Source of the DNA: Fistularia commersonii
Lineage: Eukaryota > Chordata > Actinopteri > Syngnathiformes > Fistulariidae
Length of the DNA stretch: 64,000 bases
Reading direction: 5' to 3'
Assembly: GCA_037954325.1 (NCBI GenBank)
Contig: JBBMNZ010000057.1
Location: forward strand, 62,001-126,000
Position 1 is the stretch's first letter; every line of letters begins with the position of its first letter. Below the pieces are notes generated by a model. That model made no database searches. It was not told where the DNA came from and saw nothing but the letters and a program-made list of their open reading frames with translations. The position numbers and the translations under genes are program-made. Positions 1-11,920 of the stretch are shown here, in pieces.

Positions 1-710
1 TTCATCAAGCTGGTTTCTGCTGTTGAAATATGTTTTTTAGGATATGATTCTGCACAATATAAATTCATATTCAGTGTGATCCCATTACAGGTTCAAAGGA
101 TATAGCCATTCTTTCAAAAAGTACTTATCTCACCGAGTTGAGGCGTTTTTGATTAGGAGTGGAAATAACTTTTGAATTTCATCACGCTGGTTTTTGCTGT
201 TGAAATTAGTTGTTTAGGACATGATTCTGCACAATTTATGTCAAATTCAGTGTAATCCCTTCATAGGTTAAAAAGATATCGCCATTTGTTCAAAAAGTAC
301 TTATCTCACCGAGTTGAAGTGTTTTTGATTAGGAGTGGAAAAAACTTTTGAAATTCATCACGCTGGTTTCTGCTGTTGAAATATGTTGTTTAGGACATGA
401 TTCAGCACAATATATGTCAAATTCAGTATAATCCTTTCATAGGTTCAAAAGATATCGCCATTCGTTCAAAAAGTACTTATCTCACCGAGTTGAAGCATTT
501 TTGATTAGGAGTGGAAATAACTTTTGAATTTCATCACGCTGGTTTCTGCTGTTGAAATATGTTGTTTAGGACATGATTCTGCACAACACATGTCAAATTC
601 AGTGTAATCCAGCGACAAGATCAAAAGATATAGCCATTCGTAAAAAAAGTGCTTATCTCACCGAGTTGAAGCAATTTTGATTAGGAGTGGCAATAACTAA
701 TGAATTTCAT

Positions 711-730
711 CAAGTAGATTTCTACTGTTG
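711..730. repeat. First example of the dyad monomer subtype (AGTAGA-TT-TCTACT)
   Basis: At the site where most monomers read AGCTGGTTTCTGCT, this subtype reads AGTAGATTTCTACT, a perfect six-base inverted repeat with a two-base centre. It recurs at about 3.53, 5.11, 7.75, 8.45, 11.80, 13.03, 13.38, 14.79, 17.61, 19.20, 19.55, 22.72, 25.01, 28.17, 30.46, 32.40, 35.21, 43.53, 44.83 and 47.65 kb. It is usually preceded by a GGCAATAAC or GGAAATAAC tail, and it is not seen beyond about 47.65 kb. Confidence 0.8.
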
Positions 731-1539
731 AAATATGTTGTTTAGAACATGATTCTGCACAATATATGTCAAATTCAGTGTAATCCCTTCACAAGTTCAA
801 AAGATATAGCCATTCGTTCAAAAAGTGCTTATCTCACAAAGTTGAAGCGTTTTTGATTAGGAGTGGAAATAACTAATGCATTTCATCACGCTGTTTTCTG
901 CTGTTGAAATATGTTGTTTCGGATATGATTCTGCACAATATATGTCAAAGTCAGTGTGATCCCTTCACATGTTCAAAAGATATAGCCATTCGATCAAAAA
1001 GTACTTATCTTACCGATTTGAAGCGTTTTTGATTAGGAGTGGAAATAACTAATGAATTTCATCAAGCTGGTTTCTGCTGTTGAAATATGATGTTTATGAT
1101 ATGATTCTGCACATTATTTGTCAAAGTCAGTGTGATCCCATTACAGGTTCATAGGATATAGCCATTCGTTCAAAAAGGACTTATCTCACCGAGTTGAAGT
1201 GTTTTTGATTCGGAGTGGAAATAACAGGTGAATTTCATCAAGCTGGTTTCTACTGTTGAAATATGTTGTTTAGGATTTGATTCTGCACAATATATATCAA
1301 ATTTAGTGTAATCACATCACAGGTTCAAAAGATAAAGCCATTCGTTCAAAAACTGCTTATCTTACCGGGTTGAAGCGTTTTTGATTCGGAGTGGAAATAA
1401 TTGATGGATTTCGTCAATCTGGTTTCTGCTGTTGAAATATGTTGTTTAGGAAGTGATTCTGCACAATATATATCAAATTTAGTGTAATCCAGACACAAGT
1501 TCAAAAGATATAGCCATTCGATCAAAAAGTGCTGATCTC

Positions 1540-1620
1540 ACCGAGTTGAAGCGTTTATGATTCGCAGTGGAAATAACTAATGAAAGAATCAAGATGCTTT
1601 CTGCTGTCTATATATGTTGT
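1540..1620. repeat. First example of the AAAGAATCAAGATGC subtype joint
   Basis: Here GCGTTTATGATTCGCAGTGG is followed by a monomer beginning GAAAGAATCAAGATGC and CTGTCTATATATGTTG instead of ATTTCATCAAGCTGG and CTGTTGAAATATGTTG. The pair of features travels together at about 2.81, 15.67, 16.90, 25.87, 28.69, 33.27, 34.85, 37.50, 40.14, 42.77 and 50.45 kb, and in altered form at 43.59 and 44.29 kb, so it marks block phase. Spacings are multiples of the monomer (7, 9, 15, 16 units). Confidence 0.8.
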
Positions 1621-4600
1621 TCAGGACATGATTCTGCACAATATATGTCTACTTCAGTATAATCCCATCATAGGTTCAAAAGATATAGCCATTCGTTCAA
1701 AAAGTGCTTAACTGACCGAGTTGAGACGTTTCTGATTAGGAGTGGAAATAACTAATGAATTTCATCAAGCTGGTTCTGCTGTTGAAATATGTTGTTTAGG
1801 ACATGATTCTGCACAATAAATGTCATTTTCAGTGCAATCCAGCTACAAGTTCAAAAGATATAGCTATTCGATCAAAAAGTGCTTATCTGACCGAGTTGAA
1901 GCGTTTTTGATTCGGAATGGAAATAACTAATGAATTTCATCAAACTGGCTTCTGCTGTTGAAATATGTTTTTTAGGATATGATTCTGCACAATATATGTC
2001 AAATTTACTGTAATCATATCACAGGTTCAAAAGATAAAGCCATTCGTTCAAAAACTGCTTATCTTATCGGGTTGAAGCGTTTTTGATTAGGAGTGGAAAT
2101 AACTAATGGATTTAATCCAGCTGGTTTCTGCTGTTGAAATATGTTGTTTAGGACAAGATTCTGCACAACACATGTAAAATTCAGTGTAATCCAGCGACAA
2201 TATCAAAAGATATAGCCATTCGTGCAAAAAGTGCTTATCTCACCGAGTTGAAGCATTTTTGATTAGGAATGGAAATAACTAATGAATTTAATCAAGCTGG
2301 TTTCTGCTGTTGAAATATGTTGTTTAGGATATGATTCTGCACAATATATGTCAAAGTCAGTGTGATCCCATTACAGGTTCATAGGATATAGCCATTCGTT
2401 CAAAAAGGACTTATCTCACCGATTGAGGTGTTTTTGATTCGGAGTGGAAATAACAGGTGAATTTCATCAAGCACGTTTCAGCTGTTGAAATATGTTGTTT
2501 AGGATATGATTCTGCACAATATATATCAAATTTAGTGTAATCACATCAAAGGTTCAAAAGAAATGGCCATTCGTTCAAAAACTGCTTATCTTATCGGGTT
2601 GAAGCGTTTTTGATTAGGAGTGGAAATAATTGATGGATTTCGTCAAGCTGGTTTCTGCTGTTGAAATATGTTGTTTAGGAAGTGATTCTGCACAATATAT
2701 ATCAAATTTAGTGTAATCCAGACACAAGTTCAAAAGATATAGCCATTCGATCAAAAAGTGCTGATCTCACCGAGTTGAAGCGTTTATGATTCGCAGTGGA
2801 AATAACTAATGAAAGAATCAAGATGCTTTCTGCTGTCTATATATATTGTTCAGGACATGATTCTGCACAATATATGTCAACTTCAGTATAATCCCATCAC
2901 AGGTTCAAAAGATATTGCCATTCGTTCAAAAAGTGCTTAACTGACCGAGTTGAGACGTTTCTGATTAGGATTGGAAATAACTAATGAATTTCATCAAGCT
3001 GGTTCCTGCTGTTGAAATATGTTGTTTAGGACATGATTCTGCACAATAAATGTCATTTTCAGTGCAATCCAGCTACAAGTTCAATAGATATATCTATTCG
3101 ATCAAAAAGTGCTTATCTGACCGAGTTGAAGCGTTTTTGATTCGGAGTGGAAATAACTAATGAATTTCATCAAACTGGTTTCTGCTGTTGAAATATGTTG
3201 TTTAGGACAAGATTCTGCACAACACATGTAAAATTCAGTGTAATCCAGCGACAATATCAAAAGATATAGCCATTCGTGCAAAAAGTGCTTATCTCACATA
3301 GTTGAAGCAATTTTGATTAGGTGTGGAAATAACTAATTAATTTCATCAAGCTGGTTTCTGCTGTTGAAATATGTTGTTTAGGATATGATTCTGCACAATA
3401 TATGTCAAAGTCAGTGTGATCCCATTACAGGTTCAAAGGATATAGCCATTCGTTCAAAAAGGACTTATCTCACCGAGTTGAAGCATTTTTGATTAGGAGT
3501 GGAAATAACTAATGAATTTCATCAAGTAGATTTCTACTGTTGAAATATGTTGTTTAGGACATGATTCTGCACAATATATGTCAAATTCAGTGTAATCCCT
3601 TCACAAGCTCAAAAGATATAGCCATTCCTTCAAAAAGTACTTATCTCACCGAGTTGAAGCGTTTTTGATTAGGAGTGGAAATAACTAATGAATTTCATCA
3701 AGCTGGTTTCTGCTGTTGAAATATGTTGTTTATGACATGATTCTGCACAATATATGTCAAATTCAGTGTAATCCCTTCACAAGTTCAAGAGATATAGCCA
3801 TTCATTCAAAAAGTACTTATCTCACCGAGTTGAAGCGTTTTTGATTAGGAGTGGAAATAACTTTTGAATTTCACCACGCTGGTTTTTGCTCTTGAAATAT
3901 GTTGTTCATGACATGATTCTGCACAATATATGTCAAATTCAGTGTAATCTCTTCATAGGTTAAAAAGATATCGCAATTCGTTCAAAAAGTACTTATCTCA
4001 CCGAGTTGAAGCGTTTTTGATTAGGAGTGGAAAAAACTTTTGAATTTCATCACGCTGGTTTCTGCTGTTGAAATATGTTTTTTAGGACATGATTCAGCAC
4101 AATATATGTCAAATTCAGTATAATCCCTTCATAGGTTCAAAATATATCGCCCTTCGTTCAAAAAGTGCTTATCTCACCGAGTTGAGGCGTTTTTGGATTC
4201 GGAGTGGAAATAATCAATGAATTTCATCAAGCTGGTTTCTGCTGTTGAAATATGTTGTTAGGTCAAGATTCTGCACAATATATGTCAAATTCAGTATAAT
4301 CCCATCACATGTTCAAAAGTTATAGCCATTCGATCAAAAAGTGCTTATCTCACCGAGTTGAAGCAATTTTGATTAGGAGTGGAAAAAACTAATGAATTTC
4401 ATCAAGCTGGTTTCTGACTTTTAAATTTGTTGTTTAGGACATAATTCTGCACAATATATGTCCCATTCAGTGAAATCCAATCAAAAGATCAAAGGATATA
4501 GCTATTCGATCAAAAAGTGTTTATCTCACCGAGTTGAAGCGTTTTTGATTTGAGTTGGAAATAACTAATGAATTTCATCAAACTGGTTTCTGCTGTTGTA

Positions 4601-5289
4601 ATATGTTTTTTAGGATATGATTCTGCACAATATATGTCAAATTTACTGTAATCATATCACAGGTTCAAAAAATAAAGCCATTCGTTCAAAAACTGATTAT
4701 CTTATTGGGTTGAAGCGTTTTTGATTAGGAGTGGAAATAACTAATGGATTTAATCCAGCTGTTTTCTGCTGTTGAAATATGTTGTTTAGGACAAGATTCT
4801 GCACAACACATGTCAAATTCAGTGTAATCCAGCGACAAGATCAAAAGATATAGCCATTCGTGCAAAAAGTGCTTATCTCACCGAGTTGAAGCAATTTTGA
4901 TTAGGTGTGGAAATAACTAATGAATTTCATCAAGCTGGTTTCTGCTGTTGAAATATGTTGTTTAGGACATGATTCTGCACAATATATGTCAAAGTCAGTG
5001 TGATCCCATTACAGGTTCAAAGGATATAGCCATTCGTTCAAAAAGGACTTATCTCACCGAGTTGAAGCGTTTTTGATTAGGAGTGGCAATAACTAATGAA
5101 TTTCATCAAGTAGATTTCTACTGTTGAAATATATTGTTTAGGACATGATTCTGCACAATATATGTCAAATTCAGTGTAATCCCTTCACAAGTTCAAAAGA
5201 TATAGCCATTCGTTCAAAAATTGCTTATCTTATCGGGTTGAAGCGTTTTTGATTAGGAGTGGAAATAACTAATGGATTTAATCAAGCTG

Positions 5290-6915
5290 GTTTCTGCTGT
5301 TGAAATATGTTGTTTAGGATATGATTCTGCACAATATATGTCAAAGTCAGTGTGATCCCTTCACATGTTCAAAAGATATAGCCATTCGTTCAAAAAGTAC
5401 TTATCTTACCGATTTGAAGCGTTTTTGATTAGGAGTGGAAATAACTAATGAATTTCATCAAGCTGGTTTCTGCTTTTGAAATATGTTGTTTAGGACATGA
5501 TTCTGCACAATATATGTCAAATTCAGTGAAATCCCATTACAGGTTCAAAGGATATAGCCATTCGTCCAAAAAGTATTTATGTCACCAAGTTGAAGAGTTT
5601 TTGATTAGTATCGGAAATAACCAATGAATTTCGTTAAGCTGGTTTCTGCTGTTGAAATATGTTGTTAGGTCAAGATTCTGCACAATATATGTCATATTCA
5701 GAGATATCCCATCAAAAGTCCAAAAGATATAGCCATTCGTTCAAAAAGTGCTTAACTCACCGAATTGAGACGTTTCTGATTAGGAGTGGAAATAACTAAT
5801 GAATTTCATCAAGCTGGTTTCTGCTGTTGAAATATGTTGTTTAGGACATGATTCTGCACAATATATGTCAAATTCTTGTGAGCCCATTACAGGTTGAACG
5901 GATATAGCCATTCGTTCAAAACGTGCTTATGAGACCGAGTTGAAGCATTTTTCATTAGGAGTGCAAATAGCTAATGAATTTCATTAAGCTGGTTCCTGCT
6001 GTTGAAATATGTTGTTTAGGACAAGATTCTGCACAAAATATGTCAAATTCAGTATAATCCAGCGACAAGTTCAAAAGATATTGCCAATCGATCAAAAAGT
6101 GCTTATCTCACCGAGTTGAAGCATTTTTGATTAGGAGTGGAAATAACTGATGGATTTCGTCAAGCTGGTTTCTGCTGTTGAAATATGTTGTTTAGGACAT
6201 GATTCTGCAAAACACATATCAAATTCAGTGTAATCCAGGGATAAGATCAAAAGATATAGCCATTCGTGAAAAAAGTGCTTATCTCACCGAGTTGAAGCGT
6301 TTTTGATTCGGAGTGGATATAACTAATGAATTTCATCAAGCTGGTTTCTGCTGTTGAAATATGTTGTTTAGGATATGATTCTGCAATATATATGTCAAAG
6401 TCAGTGTGATCCCTTCACATGTTCAAAAGATATAGCCATTCGTTCAAAAAGTACTTATCTCACCGAGTTGAAGCATTTTTGATTAGGAGTGGAAATAACT
6501 TTTGAATTCCATCAAGCTGGTTTCTGCTGTTGAGATATGTTGTTTAGGACATGATTCTGCCCAATATATGTCAAATTCAGTATAATCCCTTCATAGGTTC
6601 AAAAGATATCGCCATTCGTTCAAAAAGTACTTATCTCACCGAGTTGAAGCGTTTTTGGATTCGGAGTGGAAATAATCAATGAATTTCATCAAGCTGGTTT
6701 CTGCTGTTGAAATATGTTTTTTAGGATATGATTCTGCACAATATAAATTCATATTCAGTGTGATCCCATTACAGGTTCAAAGGATATAGCCATTCTTTCA
6801 AAAAGTACTTATCTCACCGCGTTGAGGCGTTTTTGATTAGGAGTGGAAATAACTTTTGAATTTCATCACGCTGGTTTTTGCTGTTGAAATTAGTTGTTTA
6901 GGACATGATTCTGCA
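5290..6915. repeat. 19-monomer-offset duplication inside copy 1, left member
   Basis: The segment recurs at 8,635-10,260 with an offset of 3,345 bp (19 monomers). Diagnostic variants pair exactly: TGCTTTTGAAATATG at 5,471 and 8,816, GTTGTTAGGTCAAGATTC at about 5.66 and 9.01 kb, TTCTTGTGAGCCCATTAC at about 5.87 and 9.22 kb, and the ATATAAATTCATATTC monomer starting at 6,685 and 10,030. The same pair exists in the large second copy (monomer starts 21,123 and 23,940), so it predates the ~80-monomer duplication. Confidence 0.87.
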
Positions 6916-8634
6916 CAATTTATGTCAAATTCAGTGTAATCCCTTCATAGGTTAAAAAGATATCGCCATTTGTTCAAAAAGTACTTATCTCACCGAGTTT
7001 AAGTGTTTTTGATTAGGAGTGGAAAAAACTTTTGAAATTCATCACGCTGGTTTCTGCTGTTGAAATATGTTGTTTAGGACATGATTCAGCACAATATATG
7101 TCAAATTCAGTATAATCCCTTCATAGGTTCAAAAGATATCGCCATTCGTTCAAAAAGTACTTATCTAACCGAGTTGAAGCGTTTTTGATTAGGAGTGGAA
7201 ATAACTTTTGAATTTCATCACGCTGGTTTCTGCTGTTGAAATATGTTGTTTAGGACATGATTCTGCACAATATATGTCAAATTCAATGTAATCCCTTCAT
7301 AGGTTCAAAAGATATCGCCATTCGTTCAAAAAGTACTTATCTCACCGAGTTGAAGCGTTTTTGGATTCGGAGTGGAAACAATCAATGAATTTCATCAAGC
7401 TGGTTTCTGCTGTTGAAATATGTTTTTTAGGATATGATTCTGCACAATATATGTCAAATTCAATGTAATCACATCACACGTTCAAAAGATATAGCCATTC
7501 GTTCAAAAACTGCTTATCTTATCGGGTTGAAGCGTTTTTGATTAGGAGTGGAAATAACTAATGGATTTAATCAAGCTGGTTTCTGCTGTTGAAATATGTT
7601 GTTTAGGACATGATTCTGCACAACACATGTCAAATTCAGTGTAATCCAGCGACAAGATCAAAAGATATAGCCATTCGTGCAAAAAGTGCTTATCTCACCG
7701 AGTTGAAGCAATTTTGATTAGGAGTGGCAATAACTAATGCATTTCATCAAGTAGATTTCTACTGTTGAAATATGTTGTTTAGGACATGATTCTGCACAAT
7801 ATATGTCAAATTCAGTGTAATCCCTTCACAAGTTCAAAAGATATAGCCATTCGTTCAAAAAGTGCTTATCTCACAAAGTTGAAGCGTTTTTGATTAGGAG
7901 TGGAAATAACTAATGCATTTCATCAAGCTGGTTTCTGCTGTTGAAATATGTTGTTTAGGATATGATTCTGCACAATATATGTCAAAGTCAGTGTGATCCC
8001 TTCACATGTTCAAAAGATATAGCCATTCGATCAAAAAGTACTTATCTTACCGATTTGAAGCGTTTTTGATTAGGAGTGGAAATAACTAATGAATTTCATC
8101 AAGCTGGTTTCTGCTGTTGAAATATGATGTTTATGATATGATTCTGCACAATATTTGTCAAAGTCAGTGTGATCCCTTCACATGTTCAAAAGATATAGCC
8201 ATTCGTTCAAAAAGTACTTATCTTACCGATTTGAAGCGTTTTTGATTAGGAGTGGAAATAACTAATGAATTTCATCAAGCTGGTTTCTGCTGTTGAAATA
8301 TGTTGTTTAGGATATGATTCTGCACAATATATGTCAAAGTCAGTGTGATCCCTTCACATGTTCAAAAGATATAGCCATTCGTTCAAAAAGTACTTATCTT
8401 ACCGATTTGAAGCGTTTTTGATTAGGAGTGGCAATAACTAATGAATTTCATCAAGTAGATTTCTACTGTTGAAATATATTGTTTAGGACATGATTCTGCA
8501 CAATATATGTCAAATTCAGTGTAATCCCTTCACAAGTTCAAAAGATATAGCCATTCGTTCAAAAAGTGCTTATCTCACCAAGTTGAAGCGTTTTTGATTA
8601 GGAGTGGAAATAACTAATGAATTTCATCAAGCTG

Positions 8635-10260
8635 GTTTCTGCTGTTGAAATATGTTGTTTAGGATATGATTCTGCACAATATATGTCAAAGTCAGTGTGA
8701 TCCCTTCACATGTTCAAAAGATATAGCCATTCGTTCAAAAAGTACTTATCTTACCGATTTGAAGCGTTTTTGATTAGGAGTGGAAATAACTAATGAATTT
8801 CATCAAGCTGGTTTCTGCTTTTGAAATATGTTGTTTAGGACATGATTCTGCACAATATATGTCAAATTCAGTGAAATCCCATTACAGGTTCAAAGGATAT
8901 AGCCATTCGTCCAAAAAGTATTTATGTCACCAAGTTGAAGAGTTTTTGATTAGTATCGGAAATAACCAATGAATTTCGTTAAGCTGGTTTCTGCTGTTGA
9001 AATATGTTGTTAGGTCAAGATTCTGCACAATATATGTCATATTCAGAGATATCCCATCAAAAGTCCAAAAGATATAGCCATTCGTTCAAAAAGTGCTTAA
9101 CTCACCGAATTGAGACGTTTCTGATTAGGAGTGGAAATAACTAATGAATTTCATCAAGCTGGTTTCTGCTGTTGAAATATGTTGTTTAGGACATGATTCT
9201 GCACAATATATGTCAAATTCTTGTGAGCCCATTACAGGTTGAACGGATATAGCCATTCGTTCAAAACGTGCTTATGAGACCGAGTTGAAGCATTTTTCAT
9301 TAGGAGTGCAAATAGCTAATGAATTTCATTAAGCTGGTTCCTGCTGTTGAAATATGTTGTTTAGGACAAGATTCTGCACAAAATATGTCAAATTCAGTAT
9401 AATCCAGCGACAAGTTCAAAAGATATTGCCAATCGATCAAAAAGTGCTTATCTCACCGAGTTGAAGCATTTTTGATTAGGAGTGGAAATAACTGATGGAT
9501 TTCGTCAAGCTGGTTTCTGCTGTTGAAATATGTTGTTTAGGACATGATTCTGCAAAACACATATCAAATTCAGTGTAATCCAGGGATAAGATCAAAAGAT
9601 ATAGCCATTCGTGAAAAAAGTGCTTATCTCACCGAGTTGAAGCGTTTTTGATTCGGAGTGGATATAACTAATGAATTTCATCAAGCTGGTTTCTGCTGTT
9701 GAAATATGTTGTTTAGGATATGATTCTGCAATATATATGTCAAAGTCAGTGTGATCCCTTCACATGTTCAAAAGATATAGCCATTCGTTCAAAAAGTACT
9801 TATCTCACCGAGTTGAAGCATTTTTGATTAGGAGTGGAAATAACTTTTGAATTCCATCAAGCTGGTTTCTGCTGTTGAGATATGTTGTTTAGGACATGAT
9901 TCTGCCCAATATATGTCAAATTCAGTATAATCCCTTCATAGGTTCAAAAGATATCGCCATCCGTTCAAAAAGTACTTATCTCACCGAGTTGAAGCGTTTT
10001 TGGATTCGGAGTGGAAATAATCAATGAATTTCATCAAGCTGGTTTCTGCTGTTGAAATATGTTTTTTAGGATATGATTCTGCACAATATAAATTCATATT
10101 CAGTGTGATCCCATTACAGGTTCAAAGGATATAGCCATTCTTTCAAAAAGTACTTATCTCACCGAGTTGAGGCGTTTTTGATTAGGAGTGGAAATAACTT
10201 TTGAATTTCATCACGCTGGTTTTTGCTGTTGAAATTAGTTGTTTAGGACATGATTCTGCA
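8635..10260. repeat. 19-monomer-offset duplication inside copy 1, right member
   Basis: This is the partner of 5,290-6,915 with the same monomer order and nearly identical bases; one visible difference is CCATCCGTTC near 9,960 where the partner has CCATTCGTTC. It ends where the next, younger duplication takes over: after 10,260 the sequence jumps back to a monomer type first seen at 9,379. Confidence 0.87.
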
Positions 10261-11142
10261 CAAAATATGTCAAATTCAGTATAATCCAGCGACAAGTTCA
10301 AAAGATATTGCCAATCGATCAAAAAGTGCTTATCTCACCGAGTTGAAGCATTTTTGATTAGGAGTGGAAATAACTGATGGATTTCGTCAAGCTGGTTTCT
10401 GCTGTTGAAATATGTTGTTTAGGACATGATTCTGCAAAACACATATCAAATTCAGTGTAATCCAGGGATAAGATCAAAAGATATAGCCATTCGTGAAAAA
10501 AGTGCTTATCTCACCGAGTTGAAGCGTTTTTGATTCGGAGTGGATATAACTAATGAATTTCATCAAGCTGGTTTCTGCTGTTGAAATATGTTGTTTAGGA
10601 TATGATTCTGCAATATATATGTCAAAGTCAGTGTGATCCCTTCACATGTTCAAAAGATATAGCCATTCGTTCAAAAAGTACTTATCTCACCGAGTTGAAG
10701 CATTTTTGATTAGGAGTGGAAATAACTTTTGAATTCCATCAAGCTGGTTTCTGCTGTTGAGATATGTTGTTTAGGACATGATTCTGCCCAATATATGTCA
10801 AATTCAGTATAATCCCTTCATAGGTTCAAAAGATATCGCCATCCGTTCAAAAAGTACTTATCTCACCGAGTTGAAGCGTTTTTGGATTCGGAGTGGAAAT
10901 AATCAATGAATTTCATCAAGCTGGTTTCTGCTGTTGAAATATGTTTTTTAGGATATGATTCTGCACAATATAAATTCATATTCAGTGTGATCCCATTACA
11001 GGTTCAAAGGATATAGCCATTCTTTCAAAAAGTACTTATCTCACCGAGTTGAGGCGTTTTTGATTAGGAGTGGAAATAACTTTTGAATTTCATCACGCTG
11101 GTTTTTGCTGTTGAAATTAGTTGTTTAGGACATGATTCTGCA
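9379..11142. repeat. 5-monomer tandem duplication (882 bp unit, two copies)
   Basis: Unit 1 is 9,379-10,260 and unit 2 is 10,261-11,142. The CAAAATATGTCAAATTC variant starts at 9,379 and again at 10,261, and the ATATAAATTCATATTC monomer starts at 10,030 and 10,912, both 882 bp apart. The CCATCCGTTC substitution is present in both units (about 9,958 and 10,840) but not in the matching place in the other members, so it arose before this duplication. The large second copy (14,084-25,110) has only one unit here, which dates this event after the ~80-monomer duplication or marks a loss in the other copy. Confidence 0.88.
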
Positions 11143-11920
11143 CAATTTATGTCAAATTCAGTGTAATCCCTTCATAGGTTAAAAAGATATCGCCATTTGT
11201 TCAAAAAGTACTTATCTCACCGAGTTGAAGCGTTTTTGATTAGGAGTGGAAAAAACTTTTGAAATTCATCACGCTGGTTTCTGCTGTTGAAATATGTTGT
11301 TTAGGACATGATTCAGCACAATATATGTCAAATTCAGTATAATCCCTTCATAGGTTCAAAAGATATCGCCATTCGTTCAAAAAGTACTTATCTAACCGAG
11401 TTGAAGCGTTTTTGATTAGGAGTGGAAATAACTTTTGAATTTCATCACGCTGGTTTCTGCTGTTGAAATATGTTGTTTAGGACATGATTCTGCACAATAT
11501 ATGTCAAATTCAATGTAATCCCTTCATAGGTTCAAAAGATATCGCCATTCGTTCAAAAAGTACTTATCTCACCGAGTTGAAGCGTTTTTGGATTCGGAGT
11601 GGAAACAATCAATGAATTTCATCAAGCTGGTTTCTGCTGTTGAAATATGTTTTTTAGGATATGATTCTGCACAATATATGTCAAATTCAATGTAATCACA
11701 TCACACGTTCAAAAGATATAGCCATTCGTTCAAAAACTGCTTATCTCACCGAGTTGAAGTATTTTGATTAGGAGTGGCAATAACTAATGAATTTCATCAA
11801 GTAGATTTCTACTGTTGAAATATGTTGTTTAGGACATGATTCTGCACAATATATGTCAAATTCAGTGTAATCCCTTCACAAGTTCAAAAGATATAGCCAT
11901 TCGTTCAAAAAGTGCTTATA

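Larger units (their letters stand above)
1..11920. repeat. Higher-order block, first copy (copy 1 of ~80-monomer duplication)
   Basis: This stretch matches 14,084-25,110 monomer by monomer in the same order. The offset is 14,083 bp at the left end (position 1 pairs with 14,084, and the rare CGTAAAAAAAGTG variant at about 640 pairs with about 14,723). It becomes 14,086 by 5.2 kb and 14,438 after about 5.33 kb, where copy 2 has two extra monomers. Only scattered single-base differences were seen in compared lines, for example GAAGTG versus GAAGCG near 330. The block probably begins upstream of the window. Internally it contains a 19-monomer duplication and a 5-monomer tandem duplication. Correspondence is lost near 11.92 kb. 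Confidence 0.9.
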
